A DNA stretch of 64,000 nt from Ctena decussata. Its lineage: Eukaryota > Mollusca > Bivalvia > Lucinida > Lucinidae. This document shows positions 1 to 10,454 of this stretch, piece by piece (within the stretch, counting starts at the first letter, position 1; each line of letters begins with the position of its first letter). Under the pieces are notes generated by a model. The model ran no database searches and was not told the origin of the DNA. It worked only from the letters and a program-made list of their open reading frames with translations. A program made the translations under genes and the position numbers. The stretch is from assembly GCA_963989385.1 (NCBI GenBank), contig OZ022499.1:36456866-36520865 (forward strand). The letters run 5' to 3'.

Positions 1-520
1 CTTGTTTAATCTCCTTTAAGGTAACAGTTATTAAAAACTGTAAACATGACAGTGGCATGACAGTTTGGATCCCCGGATCCAGGGGGTGGGTTTTGGGGCT
101 TCAGCCCCGTCATCTGGGCTTCTGTGTTACGTAAATTATGTAGGCCTCTATATAATAAAGAGTATCTGATAACAGTTTGAGATAATTTATTGTTGTGACT
201 AGCTTAAAATAGATATTGTGACATCTTATTAGAATCGCCTCAGCGAGGCAATTCTAATGAGATATCGTAACATATATTTCAAGGCAAAAAAGACATCATC
301 AAAAATTCTCTGACATCAAACTGAGCCCTAATTATGCCATATATTTTCAATCTCCCCCCGCCCCTTCCCCCACATACACATTCATTTCAGCCCGACCAGT
401 TATCCAGAGCCCCACCAGTTAACCATAGCCCTACCAGTTATCCAGAGCTGGATCTGGGCCTGGTCTGTTTGTCAATTACAACTTCTAAATCAGAAGGGTC
501 GTAAGATGTATACCCATCTG
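1..520. other. Non-coding stretch with a small hairpin and a 3-copy short repeat
   Basis: No coding frame is visible. Around 213-275 there is an inverted repeat of about 29 bases per arm; its core reads TTAGAATCGCCTC / GAGGCAATTCTAA with a 2-base loop, and it looks like a very small foldback element. At roughly 392-446 a unit of about 23 bases (CACCAGTTATCCAGAGC and variants) occurs three times. A pyrimidine-rich stretch precedes it. Confidence 0.5.
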
Positions 521-1560
521 CATGGAAGTATGCCAGCAGGGTTTTCACTGTTGTTTTATCCATTTATCCCTCAGGGTTCATCAATCCCTCCGTCCATCAG
601 TCCTTCTGTCCATCTGTAACACTTTTGTCCAGAGCATATCTAAAAGTGTGAAAGGGAACTGAATGGAACTTCATATATTGATAGAAGGCAATGAGAGGCA
701 GTGTAGAACACAAGAATCATAACCTTGTAACAAATAATTACAGAGTTATTTCAAGTCTTAGTTGTCCCAGTAGTTTGATTGTCCGGAGCATATCTATGAA
801 AGTGTTCAAGGGAACTGAGTGAAATTTCACACATTGATAAAGGGCAATAAGGAGAAGTGCAGAGCATATCTAAAAGTGAGAAAGGGAAGTAAATGGAACT
901 TCATATATTGATAGAGGACAATGAGAGGCAGTGCAGAACACAAGAATCATAACCTTGTCACAAGTAATTACAGAGTTATTTGCAGTCTTAGTTGTCTCAG
1001 TATTTTGATTGTCCGGAGCATATCTAAAAAGGTTTTAAAGGGAACAGTGAAATTTCACACTATAGAGGGCATTGAGAGGCAGTGCAGAACACAAGAATCA
1101 TAACCTTGTCACAAATAATTACAGAGTTATTTGCAGTCTTAGTTGTCTCAGTATTTTGATTGTCCAGAGCATATATAAGAAAGTTTTAAAGGGAACTGAG
1201 TGAAATTTCACACATTGATAGAGGGCATTGAGAGGCAGTGCAGAACACAAGACTCATAACCTTGTCACAAGTAATTACAGAGTTATTTGCAGTCTTAGTT
1301 GTCTCAGTATTTTGATTGTCCAGAGCATATCTAAGAAAGTTTAAAGGGAACTGAGTGAAATTTCACACATAGATTGAGGGCAATTAAAGGCAATGCAGAG
1401 CACAATTGCCATAAGCTTATCACTAGTAATTACAGAGTTTTTTCCCTTTATTTTTATATGGCCGTCAAAGACGAGTTGTATTATGTCATGGCCTCCATCC
1501 TTTCATCCTTCTGTCTGTCCATCCATCTGTCCGTCCATATCTCCTTAATCCCTTGAAAGA
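520..1560. repeat. Satellite array, unit about 153 bp, within a decayed microsatellite-bracketed element
   Basis: The phrase GAGCATATCTA recurs at about 632, 785, 861, 1015, 1167 and 1322, giving units of 150-156 bases plus one half-length unit (785 to 861). Each unit carries a block around AATGAGAGGCAGTGCAGAAC and another around TTGATTGTCC. Diverged TCCGTCCATC-type microsatellite lies on both sides (near 575-610 and 1505-1535). This arrangement matches the larger elements at 2202-4206 and 5581-7088 but with a different unit sequence. Short frames inside are repeat artefacts. Confidence 0.8.
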
Positions 1561-2201
1561 TTTCTTTGAACTTGGGTTAAATGTTCACCTCATAGAGGCG
1601 ATGTGCAGAACTCATATTTCAACAATGTCAAATATGGGAAAATGCTAGACAGTGACCCATATATAGATTATAGGTCACTGTGCTAGAACATAAGATTTCA
1701 TGAACAGTTTTGAAGACTATGGCCTAAAATTTGTATATGCAGTTGTCTAAATAAAAAGTACATGAAGATTTATGATTGCATGGGGTCAAGATCATTCTTC
1801 GATCATTGACCCAGGACTCCCATAGTTTGACAATTTCAAACAGCTCCACAAAAACCACTAGGTCAGTTGTAACCAAATTTTGTATAGAGCCTCCAGGGGT
1901 AGTGGAAGTAAATTTGTTCAGCTGGCCCAGACCAACATGCCCATATGCACATAAAAATCTTCTACAGAACCACCTGACTGATGTCCTTGAACTTGGGTAT
2001 ATAGCATTGGGTACTTGAGTAATACCAAGATTGTTCAAATGATGATCTTTGGTTGACTTTGACTTTTTTTATGGCAAGGTCAATTTCTTCCTAGTGCTTT
2101 TATATGGGAAAATGCTTAAATATAAGAGTTCATGAGTACATGACATTTTTAGCAATAGAGGTCAAGGTCATTCTTTGACCTTCAACCAATGTCTCATTTT
2201 T
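1560..2201. other. Non-coding, apparently eroded repeat units
   Basis: No gene is supported. Phrases such as TTGTTCAAATGATGA and GACCTTTGACC-like segments recur here and again near 4230-4270, suggesting old copies of the same dispersed repeat class. Overlapping short frames on both strands between 1724 and 2038 are shadows of each other and have no recognisable domain. Confidence 0.4.
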
Positions 2202-4206
2202 ATCCCCCATCTGAAAGGGTCTTGGGATATAGCGATGAGCCTGGCGTCCATCAGTCCCTCCGTCCGTCCATAAAAATTTTCTTGTCCGCTCTTTATCTTG
2301 AATACCCTTTGGAATATTTTCATGATACTTCACAGTTATGTAGAACAGGTCATGACAAAGTGCCACATACAAGAATGGTAACTCTTGCTATTGTACTTTT
2401 TGAGTTATCTTCCCATTGGTGAATTTTTGGCAGATCCGTGTCCGCTCTGTCACTTGAATACCCTTTGGAATATTTTCATGATACTTTACAGATATATAGT
2501 ACAGGTCATGACAATGTGTCGGGAACAAGAATGACAACTCTTGCTTTCTTACTTTTTGAGTTATTTCCCCTTGATGGTTTTAGCTGTGATTTTGTGTTGA
2601 TTTCGTGTCCGCTCTATAAGTTGAATACCCTTTGGAATATTTTCATGATACTTTACAGATATGTAGAACAGGTCTTGACGATGTGTCGCGAACAAGAATG
2701 ACAACTCTTGCTTTCTTACTTTTTGAGTTATTTCCCCTTGATGGATTTTAGTTGTGAATTCTTGTCCGCTCACTTGAATACCCTTTGAAATATTTTCATG
2801 ATACTTTACAGGTATGTAGAACAGGTCATGACGATGTGTAGCGAACAAGAATGACAACTCTTTCTTTCTTACTTTTTGAGTTATTTCCTCTTGATGGTTT
2901 TAGCTGTGATTTTGTGTTGTTTCGTGTCCGCTCTATAACTTGATCACCTTCTGAAATATTTTCATGATACTTCACAGATATTTAGAACAGGCCAAGATGA
3001 TGTGTCGCTAACAAGAATGACAACTCTTGCTTTCAATCTTTATGAGTTACTTCCCCTTGATGGTTTTAGGTGTGATTTTGTGTTGATTTAGTGTCCGCTC
3101 TATAACTTGAATACCCTTTGGAATATTTTCATGATACTTTACAGATATGTAGAACAGGTCATGACGATATGTCGCAAACAAGAATGACAACTCTTGCTTT
3201 CTTACTTTTTGAAGTATTTCCCCCTGATGGGTTTTAGCTGTGAATTCTTGTCCGCTCTATAACTTGAATACCCTTTGAAATATTTTCATGATTCTTTACA
3301 AGTATGTAGAACAGGTCATGACGATGTGTAGCGAACAAGAATGACAACTCTTGCTTTCTTACTTTTTGAGTTATTTCCTCTTGATGGTTTTAGCTGTGAT
3401 TTTGTGTTGTTTCGTGTCCGCTCTATAACTTGATCACCTTCTGAAATATTTTCATGATACTTCACAGATATTTAGAACAGGCCAAGATGATGTGTCGCTA
3501 ACAAGAATGACAACTCTTGCTTTCTATCTTTATGATTTATTTCCCCTTGATGGTTTTATGTGTGATTTCTTGTCCACTCTATAACTTGAAAACCTTTTAA
3601 AATATTTTCATGATACTTTATAGGTATTTAGAACAGGTCATGAGGATGTGTCACGAACAAGAATGACAACTCTTGCTTACTTACATGTTAAGTTATTTCC
3701 CCTAGATGGTTTTAGGTGTGATATACTGTCTGTTCCATGACTTGAATACCCTTTGAAATATTTTCATGATACTTTACAGATATGCAAAACAGGTCATGAC
3801 AATTTGTCTCATACATGAATGACAACTCTCTCATTAATACTCCCCCCCCCCCCCCCCCCCCCCCCCAAAAAAAAATCAGATTTGGATTATTTGTCCAAAT
3901 TTACTTACTAGAGAGCTCAAAATTAGGTTTGTAGGGCTTGTACTTTAGAAGTTATGATGACATTTTGAGATGTTGATTGTATCATATGCTATACATTTGT
4001 GTACATGGTGGCTGTTTGAGATTTTACCTCTTTTTAGCAGTCTGGCATACTGTTTTTGTCTAAGTGTTAGATAATCATGCATCTGTTAAACAGATAATGT
4101 CAATCAGAAGCATAAAAGAATGACAATATATTACTTATACGTGTTTTGAAGTGCATCCTGTTTATCAAGGCACAGGGGGCCTTTGGTCGGGGGATTTGCC
4201 ATCTCC
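2202..4206 (+). mobile_element. Non-autonomous TIR element with satellite core, copy A
   Basis: The left end begins TATCCCCCATCTGAAAGG and the right end reads CTTTGGTCGGGGGATT, an imperfect terminal inverted repeat. Next comes a CCTCCGTCCGTCCA microsatellite, then about ten tandem units of 155-170 bases starting near 2283 (marker GTCCGCTCTATAACTTGAAT), then a C homopolymer (3841-3866), then a unique 3' segment of about 320 bases. Copy B at 5581-7088 has the same order of parts. The organisation resembles the 'pearl' elements described from bivalves; family identity is inference. No transposase is encoded. Confidence 0.75.
2280..3840 (+). repeat. Tandem array, unit about 160 bp, about 10 copies
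   Basis: The unit includes GAATACCCTTTGGAATATTT, CATGATACTTTACAGATATG, AACAAGAATGACAACTCTTG and TTATTTCCCCTTGATGG in that order. Units start near 2283, 2438, 2608, 2766, 2926, 3090, 3247, 3416, 3572 and 3728. Two adjacent pairs (2766/2926 and 3247/3416) share private changes, such as GATCACCTTCTGAAATATTT in the second member, so a two-unit block was duplicated as a higher-order repeat. Frames read through the array are artefacts. Confidence 0.9.
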
Positions 4207-4845
4207 TCTGATTGCTATTTTTTGACTGTTTCAAACTGCCAGGCTTGTTCAAATGATGACCTTAGTTTGACCTTTGACCTTGTTACTCAGGTGAGCGATT
4301 TAGGGCCTCATGTTTTAGTATCGTGCTTGTCTGGAGCATGTCTATGTAAGTATTAAAGGGAACTAAATTTGACTTAAGTCATTGATAAAGAGCAATGACA
4401 GAAAGTGCAGAGTGCAAGAACCATAATTTCATCACAAACAATGGCATAATGTTTACACAGAAAATCACTCCCATCACCAGGATACCCATTGCACTTTCGC
4501 ATACCTTCGGGAAGCATCCATCGGTTCCACTGATTCTCTTTTTACAAGATGACATGAAGACATGCATTTGATTTGGCACTTTTTATCAGACTGTGGCCCT
4601 TGTAAATTTACACCTTGTGCCCGAAAATCCTCACATCTCAGATCGGATGGATTTAAAATTAGACAGATAACTGTACCATGGCTTGGAGATGTGATTTCAG
4701 TTTTTTTGTCATATTTGACTGAGATAGGCTCTTATTTCAACTTTGGATTTTTCAGCTTTTGGGCCAAATGACCTAAAGAGCTTTTATTGGTAATTTCTAT
4801 GTCAGCCATTTTGTTGAAGATTACAGTATGCATCCACCTTAGAGA
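4207..4845. other. Non-coding stretch with old repeat fragments
   Basis: No gene is supported. The segment near 4230-4420 (AAATGATGACCTTAGTTTGA, then GGAGCATGTCTATGTAAG and TTGATAAAGAGCAATGACAG) echoes the 153-base unit at 520-1560, so a single diverged unit probably lies here. Confidence 0.4.
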
Positions 4846-4990
4846 GGCGCCGTGGTCGAATGGTTAGAGACGCTCGGTTATAGTGCAGAAATTCGCTCAA
4901 GGTCTTGAGATCGCGCCCTGGTTTCGCCATGCAACGACTGGAAAACTCTCTCTGTCGACCCAGCAGAGTGATCTTAAAATTAAAAATATG
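4846..4990 (+). mobile_element. tRNA-derived SINE, plus strand
   Basis: The head reads GAGGCGCCGTGGTCGAATGG then TTAGAGACGCTCGG, which matches a tRNA acceptor stem plus an A-box promoter region (TGGTCGAATGG). A degenerate B-box/T-arm follows (GAGATCGCGCCCTGGTTTCG), then a body shared with the copy at 24345-24545: the phrases GACTGGAAAACTCT and CAACGACTGG occur in both. An A-rich tail (AAAATTAAAAATATGC) ends it. Such SINEs are copied by LINE-encoded reverse transcriptase. No target duplication was identified by eye. Confidence 0.75.
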
Positions 4991-5059
4991 CACACATCTA
5001 AAGCAACTGCTTTCAAATCTGAAAAAAATGAGTGAAGGGACAAATTGTTACTGTTGACA

Positions 5060-5365
5060 GTAAAGTCTCAGGTGAGCAACAGGATCATTGTTCCTCTGGT
5101 TTCCTTCAAAGTTTACCGTGCCCTGAAGAACTGTGGCCAAACCGCCTCATTTTTATTTGCTGACCACGATAAGGAGTTCATCATATTCTCCAGTCCCTGC
5201 TTGGATCTTTCTGCGAATCTTCTAATTGGTTGAACGGTTCTTGAACGAAATGTTAAATAACCTTCGGTAACATCTCAAAGGGTGGGTTCTTTTTTTCTAA
5301 ATCTGCTGTCAAGATCCACGATTCACAGGCATACAGAAATATGGAAATGACAAGCTGGGTGACGA
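5060..5365 (-). pseudogene. Decayed LINE reverse transcriptase, C-terminal fragment
   Basis: Read on the minus strand, the conserved non-LTR retrotransposon block VISIFLYACESW is present near 5315-5356, followed by LTADLEKK. A frameshift then leads to CYRRLFNIS (about 5230-5265) and KIRRKIQAGTGEYDELL (about 5155-5205), and a further shift to KMRRFGH near 5130. These are consecutive motifs of the thumb/C-terminal part of a widespread animal LINE reverse transcriptase. At least three in-frame stops and two frame changes show it is dead, and both the catalytic core and the endonuclease are missing. The SINE at 4846 lies just downstream. Confidence 0.8.
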
Positions 5366-5560
5366 CTGGTCAGGGAAACGTCAGGGAAATTTGAATTTCC
5401 TTCAAGGTCAGAGAGAAGTCAGGGAATTTTGAAAATTTGGTCAGGAAATTTTGAGCTCCTAGAAACAGGGACGAGAATTTTCAGGATTATTTAAAAATTC
5501 CTGATTTGAGTGTCCCGAAATCGATCTCGGGGCACATGCAAAGTTAATTTTCAGGTCTGT
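5366..5560. repeat. Short-period GTCAGGGA repeat
   Basis: The octamer GTCAGGGA occurs several times (GGTCAGGGAAACGTCAGGGA, AAGTCAGGGAATTTTG, then a variant GGTCAGGAAATTTTGAG) in about 100 bases, directly beside the LINE fragment. It looks like a dispersed low-complexity repeat; no function is indicated. Confidence 0.45.
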
Positions 5561-5580
5561 TAGACAAAAATGTCCTTTTT

Positions 5581-7088
5581 ATCCCCCGACCGAAAGGTTC
5601 GGGGGATATAGCGATGAGCCTGGCGTCCGTCCGTCTGTCCGTCCGTCCGTCCGTCCGTCCGTAAACACTTTCTTGTCCGCTCTATATCTTGAATACCCTT
5701 TGGAATATTTTCATGATACTTCACAGTTATGTAGAACAGGTCATGGCGATGTGTCGCGTACAAGAATGGTAACTCTTGCTATTGTACTTTTTGAATTATC
5801 TCCCCTTTGGTGATGTTTTGGCAGATTCGTGTCCGCTCTGTAACTTGAATACCCTTTGGAATATTTTCATGATACTTCACAGAAATGTAGAACAGGTCAT
5901 GACGATGTGTCGCGAACAAGAATGACAACTCTTGCTTTCTTACTTTTTGAGTTATTTCCCCTTGATAGTTTTAGGTGTGATTTTTTGACACATTCGTGTC
6001 CGCTCTATAACTTGAATACCCTTTGGAATATTCTCATGATACTTCACAGATATGTAGAACAGGTCATGAGGGTGTGTCGCGAACAAGAATGATAACTCTT
6101 GCTTTCTTACTTTTTGGGTTATTTCCCCTTGATCATTTTAGGTATGATTTCGTGTCCACTCTATAACTTGAATACCTTTTGGAATATTTTCATGATACTT
6201 CACAGATATGTAGAACAGGTCATGATGATGTGTCGCGAACTAGTATGACAACTCCTGCTTTCTTACTTTTTGAGTTATTTCCCCTTGATGGTTTTAGGTG
6301 TGATTTCGTGTCCGCTCTATAACTTGAATACCTTTTGGAATATTTTCATGATACTTCACAGATATGTAGAACAGGTCATGACGATGTGTCGCGAACAAGA
6401 ATGACAACTCTTTCTTTCTTACTTTTGGAGTTATTTCCCTTTGATGATTTTAGGTGTCCGCTCCATAACTCGAATACCTTTTGAAATAATTTCATGATAC
6501 TTCACAGATATGTAGAACAGGTCATGACAATTTGTCTCATACATGAATGATAACTCTTGCTTTTATACTTTGTGAGTTATTTCCCTTTGGTAGTTTGAGC
6601 TGCTGTTTGTATAACCCTGGCCAGCTCCAGAATTTGAATAACCTTGTACCTTTTATAACATTGATGATCATGCAGTGATATCTTATCAGTGTTGCTAACT
6701 CTCTCTGACCCCTCCACATTCCCATGCCCCGTTCCGCACCCCCCCCCCCCCTCCCCCCAAAAATTTTTTTTTTCCAGATTTGGATTCTTTGTCCAAATTC
6801 ACTTACTAGAGAGCTCAGAATTAGGTTTGTAGGACTTGTACTTTAGAAGTTATTCACACATTTTGAAAGTTGAATGTATCGTATGCTATACATTTGCGTA
6901 TATGGTGGCTGTTTGAGATATTACCTCTTTTTAGCAGTCAAGCATACTGTTTTAGTCTGAGTGTTATATAAGCATCTGTTAACAGTTAATGTCAAACAGA
7001 AGCATAAAAAAAGACAATATATTACTAATATGTGTTTTGAAGTGCACCCTTTTTACCAAGGCCCATGGGGGTCTTCGGTCGGGGGATT
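5581..7088 (+). mobile_element. Non-autonomous TIR element with satellite core, copy B
   Basis: The left end ATCCCCCGACCGAA and the right end CTTCGGTCGGGGGAT form a clean terminal inverted repeat. After the left end, a (TCCG)n run (about 5625-5660) is followed by six to seven satellite units of the same sequence as copy A, starting near 5676, 5828, 5998, 6154, 6308 and 6457. A C homopolymer (about 6738-6757) and the same 3' unique segment (6775-7088; shared phrases include ACTTACTAGAGAGCTCA) follow. Copy number differs from copy A, so the array expands or contracts while the frame is conserved. No transposase is encoded. Confidence 0.82.
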
Positions 7089-7370
7089 TGCCATCTCCTC
7101 TGATGGCTATTTTTTTCATTATGTAGGGCCCATTTCTTGGCACAGTAGATCTCTGTCCGGTAAAAATTTGTGAAACATGGCTTAAGAGAAACATAACATG
7201 GGTCTCAAAAATTGCTGAAATCCATTTCCTAATTGGCTCTTAGGCCTCATTCTCATCCCTGCAGAAAGGAAAAAGTAAGGGAATAAAAGACAAAAGTTGT
7301 CAGAAGATAACAAAGCGCGTCATATGGGAGCTTGACTCTCACAGCTGAAAGCATCAGGGCTCGGAATATA
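7089..7370. other. Non-coding, nothing recognised
   Basis: Short AT-rich stretch between element B and the next array. Overlapping short frames on both strands (6961-7194) run across the element boundary and have no recognisable domain. Confidence 0.4.
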
Positions 7371-8570
7371 CCATTCAGGTAATGAGAGGTATCATGAAGT
7401 CAGTGAATCATACAGATATAGGTCACATATGGATGATTCCACATATAAGAGTGAATCAATTAATACGACTTTAACTTGGGTTAAGAAGTCCTTCAGAAAT
7501 GGGATGGTGGTGTTGAAAGGCTCTTGTCCAGATGTTTATGAGTGCCAGTTATCAGGATTGCCGCCCATATAGGGACTGCAAAAAATCGTCCAAGTCAATG
7601 TGGACGCAAACACATTGGTCCAATCCGTATCTCGGTGATTGTGTTGAAATTGTCTTGTCCATAATCAATGTGCGCGAGTATCATACAGAGACCGAAATAT
7701 ATCATAAAGTCAAATGAGTGTATCAAAGTCAATGAAGGAAACAATGTAGGTCAAATCTATACATGGGTGATGTTGTTAAAATGATCCTGTCCATATGTAA
7801 AAGTTGCTAAGTTTCATGACCCGTATAACTACTGAGAAATATATAAAAGTCAGTGGAGCGTATCAAAGCCAATGCAGTAAAAATACAGGTAAAATGCATG
7901 CATATATGATGGTGCTGAAAAGTTCTTGTCTATATGTTTGTATGTGCAAAGTATCACGACTGTAGCCAACATAGGGACTGAGAAATAAAAAGTAAGTGAA
8001 GCGTATCAAAGCCTGTGTAGCAAAACAATATGTCAAATCTATACAAAGATGATGCTGCTGAAACGAATTTGTTCATATGTAAGTGTGTGCCAACTGTCAT
8101 GACCCTAATCCATGTAGGAGCTGAGAAATATCATGAAGTCAGTGAAGCGAATAAAATGTCAGTGAAGCAAAACATATAAAGATCAAATACAAACATGGAT
8201 GATAATGCTGATATGATCTTTACCATATGTAATTGTGTGCAAAGTATCATGAATGTAACCCATACAGGGACTGAGAACTGTCATAGAGTCAGTGAAGCAT
8301 AACATGTTGCACTCAGATGCTCTTGACAAGATGCAGTTGCTGACCAGATGTCATGGCTCTAACCCTTGCAATTACTATGAAACTAGCATAAACAAATGCT
8401 GAACATGCATCAACTCATTTTTTTTTCAAAGTCAGTAGACCATGACAGTTATGTAAACATCATAAAATGCTGCATGCATTCAGGTAATCATGCGCTGATG
8501 TAGGTGTGTACTAAGTTTCATTGCCTTAACCCTTATATAATGTGAGAAAAAGACCTAAACGCAAATGGTT
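7370..8570. repeat. Eroded tandem array, unit about 150 bp
   Basis: A diverged unit recurs at intervals of about 140-155 bases from roughly 7540 onward: ACTGAGAAATAT-type phrases near 7690, 7831, 7980, 8120 and 8271, each followed by GTCAGTGAAGCGTATCAAAG and then GATGATGTTGTTGAAATG-like text. Similarity between units is much lower than in the 2.3-3.8 kb array, so this one is older. It lies immediately 3' of the SOCS-box gene, with about 130 bases between the array and the gene's stop codon. Confidence 0.65.
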
Positions 8571-8677
8571 AATATAGGTTTAATTGCACACACATCGGGG
8601 TGTAGCATAAGCTCCCCTTTGCTTCACAAAGGCGCGCTGACAAATAAAGCAGAACATCAGTGAATATTTTGTTGAAT

Positions 8678-8683
8678 TTTATT
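8678..8683 (-). promoter_or_regulatory. Polyadenylation signal AATAAA for the SOCS-box gene
   Basis: On the minus strand, AATAAA lies 15 bases after the TAA stop at 8699-8701, within AAAATAAAATTC. Its closeness to the stop suggests a very short 3' UTR. A second AATAAA does not compete within the next 20 bases. Confidence 0.5.
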
Positions 8684-8698
8684 TTAAATTCAAAGACA

Positions 8699-10444
8699 TT
8701 AGATGTTACAGAGTAATGATCGAATAAGAATATAGTCTTTGATTGTTACAGGAATGTTTGACGACTCCACAAATTTGTGGATTTGTCTTCCCTTATAGTG
8801 ATTTCTCAGCGTGTCTCGGCATATTAGTTTCAAAGATCTTGGCGTCTCTAGGCAGGTTTGGATGAACAATTCTTCTGCTGGTTGGAGCTGTTTCTCTAGA
8901 GCAAACAACAGCGTGTCTCGTGTGTAAGGAAACCCACATTCAATGAGTAATGGCCCTATGAAATTAAACGGATAGTAATGAACCGATTCATGTCCAAACA
9001 GCGAATGTTCTTTCCCGTCCACTAGGTATTGCCCGGTCAAATCGGATTTCTCGCGCATTTTAGGCATTTTCATGTAGACATCTAGTTGAACGCCAATCTT
9101 TACAGCTTCTTTGTTCAACTCCATGTCTGGATTCTCGTTTATAAGCACTTCAAGTGTTTTGCGGTAGTTGACCTGATCACCGCTGCATACTGTGCTCCAA
9201 TATTCTGATCTCAGACCATGGCCGTTTGGAGGAATGACAGTGCTACAGGAATCAACATCGGCGCCAAGCTGGATCATTGTCTCTACAACACGATGGTCAA
9301 GTTTACGCAAACTGATACTTTTCTCTAGGTAATACTGAAGCGGAGTTAATGGAGTCACAATCCAATAACGTTTTTCAGGAAAAGTTTGTGTGAGTGGTTT
9401 ATTGATATTATCCTGAAAAGTTGGAATACTTTTGAGCCGAGAAATAATTTCATCTCTGAAATCGTCATAAAAATCAGCCAATAAACTGAGTAGTCGGCTC
9501 ACTTTCTTTGATTCTGCCTCGATTTCTATCCTCGGGAAATTAATTTGAGACATAACTTTTTCACAGTCCGACCTTTCTAACAGCTGACATGCTCCTCCTA
9601 ACCTGCGATGTGTCTCGCTACTCCAGTATTTCATTGAATTCAGTATCTGCCGTAATATATTTGGTTGATTGTAAACAATAGCCGGCTCGGCAAAATTGTC
9701 TGGAAAGTCATAAACACCTTTTTGTAAAAGATATCCACAGTATTCCGCCAACGCATCACCCATATCCGTCAACCCATACCGGAATATCAGCTTAAAAGCC
9801 TTTTCAATATGTTCATGACAGATTGATGGCAATAGTATGCTTTTCAGTACGTTCGCATTTCTGTCGTGAATAAAATATTCCAAATGTTCTAAAATGGTAA
9901 CTTCAAATTGCAGCCCATTACCATTTACGCTCCTTGCCCTTGGCAATAAAACAGGTGGTAAAGGAGTTTTCCAACCACTCAAAATTCCCGAGAGTTTGGG
10001 GAGTTCGTTGCAGCACTGGATCAAGGCTTGGTAGTTCTTCTTCAGAGTGGCTATTTCACAGGCTCTTAATTTGAAGATACCTCCTCCTCTTATGCTTAAA
10101 TACTCTTTCATATGTTCTTCGAGCGCTTCCTCGGTTCTTACAACTGCAGCAATCTGTATAGCATACACGCTTGTCTCCGCTATATATTCGGATGGCTTTC
10201 CATCAACATGTGGACATTTCCCATTAAGAATACTGTTTATAACCCTTGTATAAATTTCTTCATCTATGTCATGTGAATCAGTTATATACTTGAAATATTC
10301 ATGCTCGAAACCACATGGGCAACAGCAATAAGAGTACACAGATTTATAGAATAGTGTCTGGAAGGAGAACCTTGTCTGGACATAGTTAAAGTCTGGCATA
10401 TAGCGGCTGGTTACAAGGTTTCGAAAAGTTGACTTAATATCCAT
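8699..10444 (-). CDS. Single-exon ankyrin-type SOCS-box protein, probable E3 ligase substrate receptor
   Basis: An uninterrupted frame of 581 codons, by far the longest in the window. The start ATG has A at -3 and G at +4, and an in-frame TAA lies three codons upstream (10451-10453), so the N terminus is fixed unless splicing occurs. Residues 535-573 form a SOCS box: PRSLKLICRDTLR fits the elongin-C-binding BC box, and IPVTIKDYI fits the cullin-box segment. Residues about 364-398 (TPLTPLQYYLEK, then MIQLGADVDS) read as an ankyrin repeat. Much of residues 90-330 is helical and may hold degenerate ankyrin repeats. Residues 40-44 are CCCPC. By family knowledge, SOCS-box proteins present substrates to elongin B/C-cullin ligases in the cytosol or nucleus; the substrate is unknown. 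No introns are visible. An alternative is a member of a clam-specific ankyrin/SOCS family, for which no symbol can be given. Confidence 0.88.
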   Translation of the reverse strand: MDIKSTFRNLVTSRYMPDFNYVQTRFSFQTLFYKSVYSYCCCPCGFEHEYFKYITDSHDIDEEIYTRVINSILNGKCPHVDGKPSEYIAETSVYAIQIAAVVRTEEALEEHMKEYLSIRGGGIFKLRACEIATLKKNYQALIQCCNELPKLSGILSGWKTPLPPVLLPRARSVNGNGLQFEVTILEHLEYFIHDRNANVLKSILLPSICHEHIEKAFKLIFRYGLTDMGDALAEYCGYLLQKGVYDFPDNFAEPAIVYNQPNILRQILNSMKYWSSETHRRLGGACQLLERSDCEKVMSQINFPRIEIEAESKKVSRLLSLLADFYDDFRDEIISRLKSIPTFQDNINKPLTQTFPEKRYWIVTPLTPLQYYLEKSISLRKLDHRVVETMIQLGADVDSCSTVIPPNGHGLRSEYWSTVCSGDQVNYRKTLEVLINENPDMELNKEAVKIGVQLDVYMKMPKMREKSDLTGQYLVDGKEHSLFGHESVHYYPFNFIGPLLIECGFPYTRDTLLFALEKQLQPAEELFIQTCLETPRSLKLICRDTLRNHYKGRQIHKFVESSNIPVTIKDYILIRSLLCNI

Positions 10445-10454
10445 TGTTTCTTAC

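Noticed and set aside
3841..3866. C homopolymers here and near 6738, 26155, 61579 and 61748 as biological G-quadruplex sites
   Set aside because: They could form quadruplex or i-motif structures, but homopolymer length is unreliable in assemblies and nothing adjacent indicates function.
4852..4925. Functional tRNA gene
   Set aside because: The head fits a tRNA acceptor and A box, but the anticodon arm and B box are degenerate and the sequence continues into a body shared with 24345-24545: a SINE, not a tRNA.
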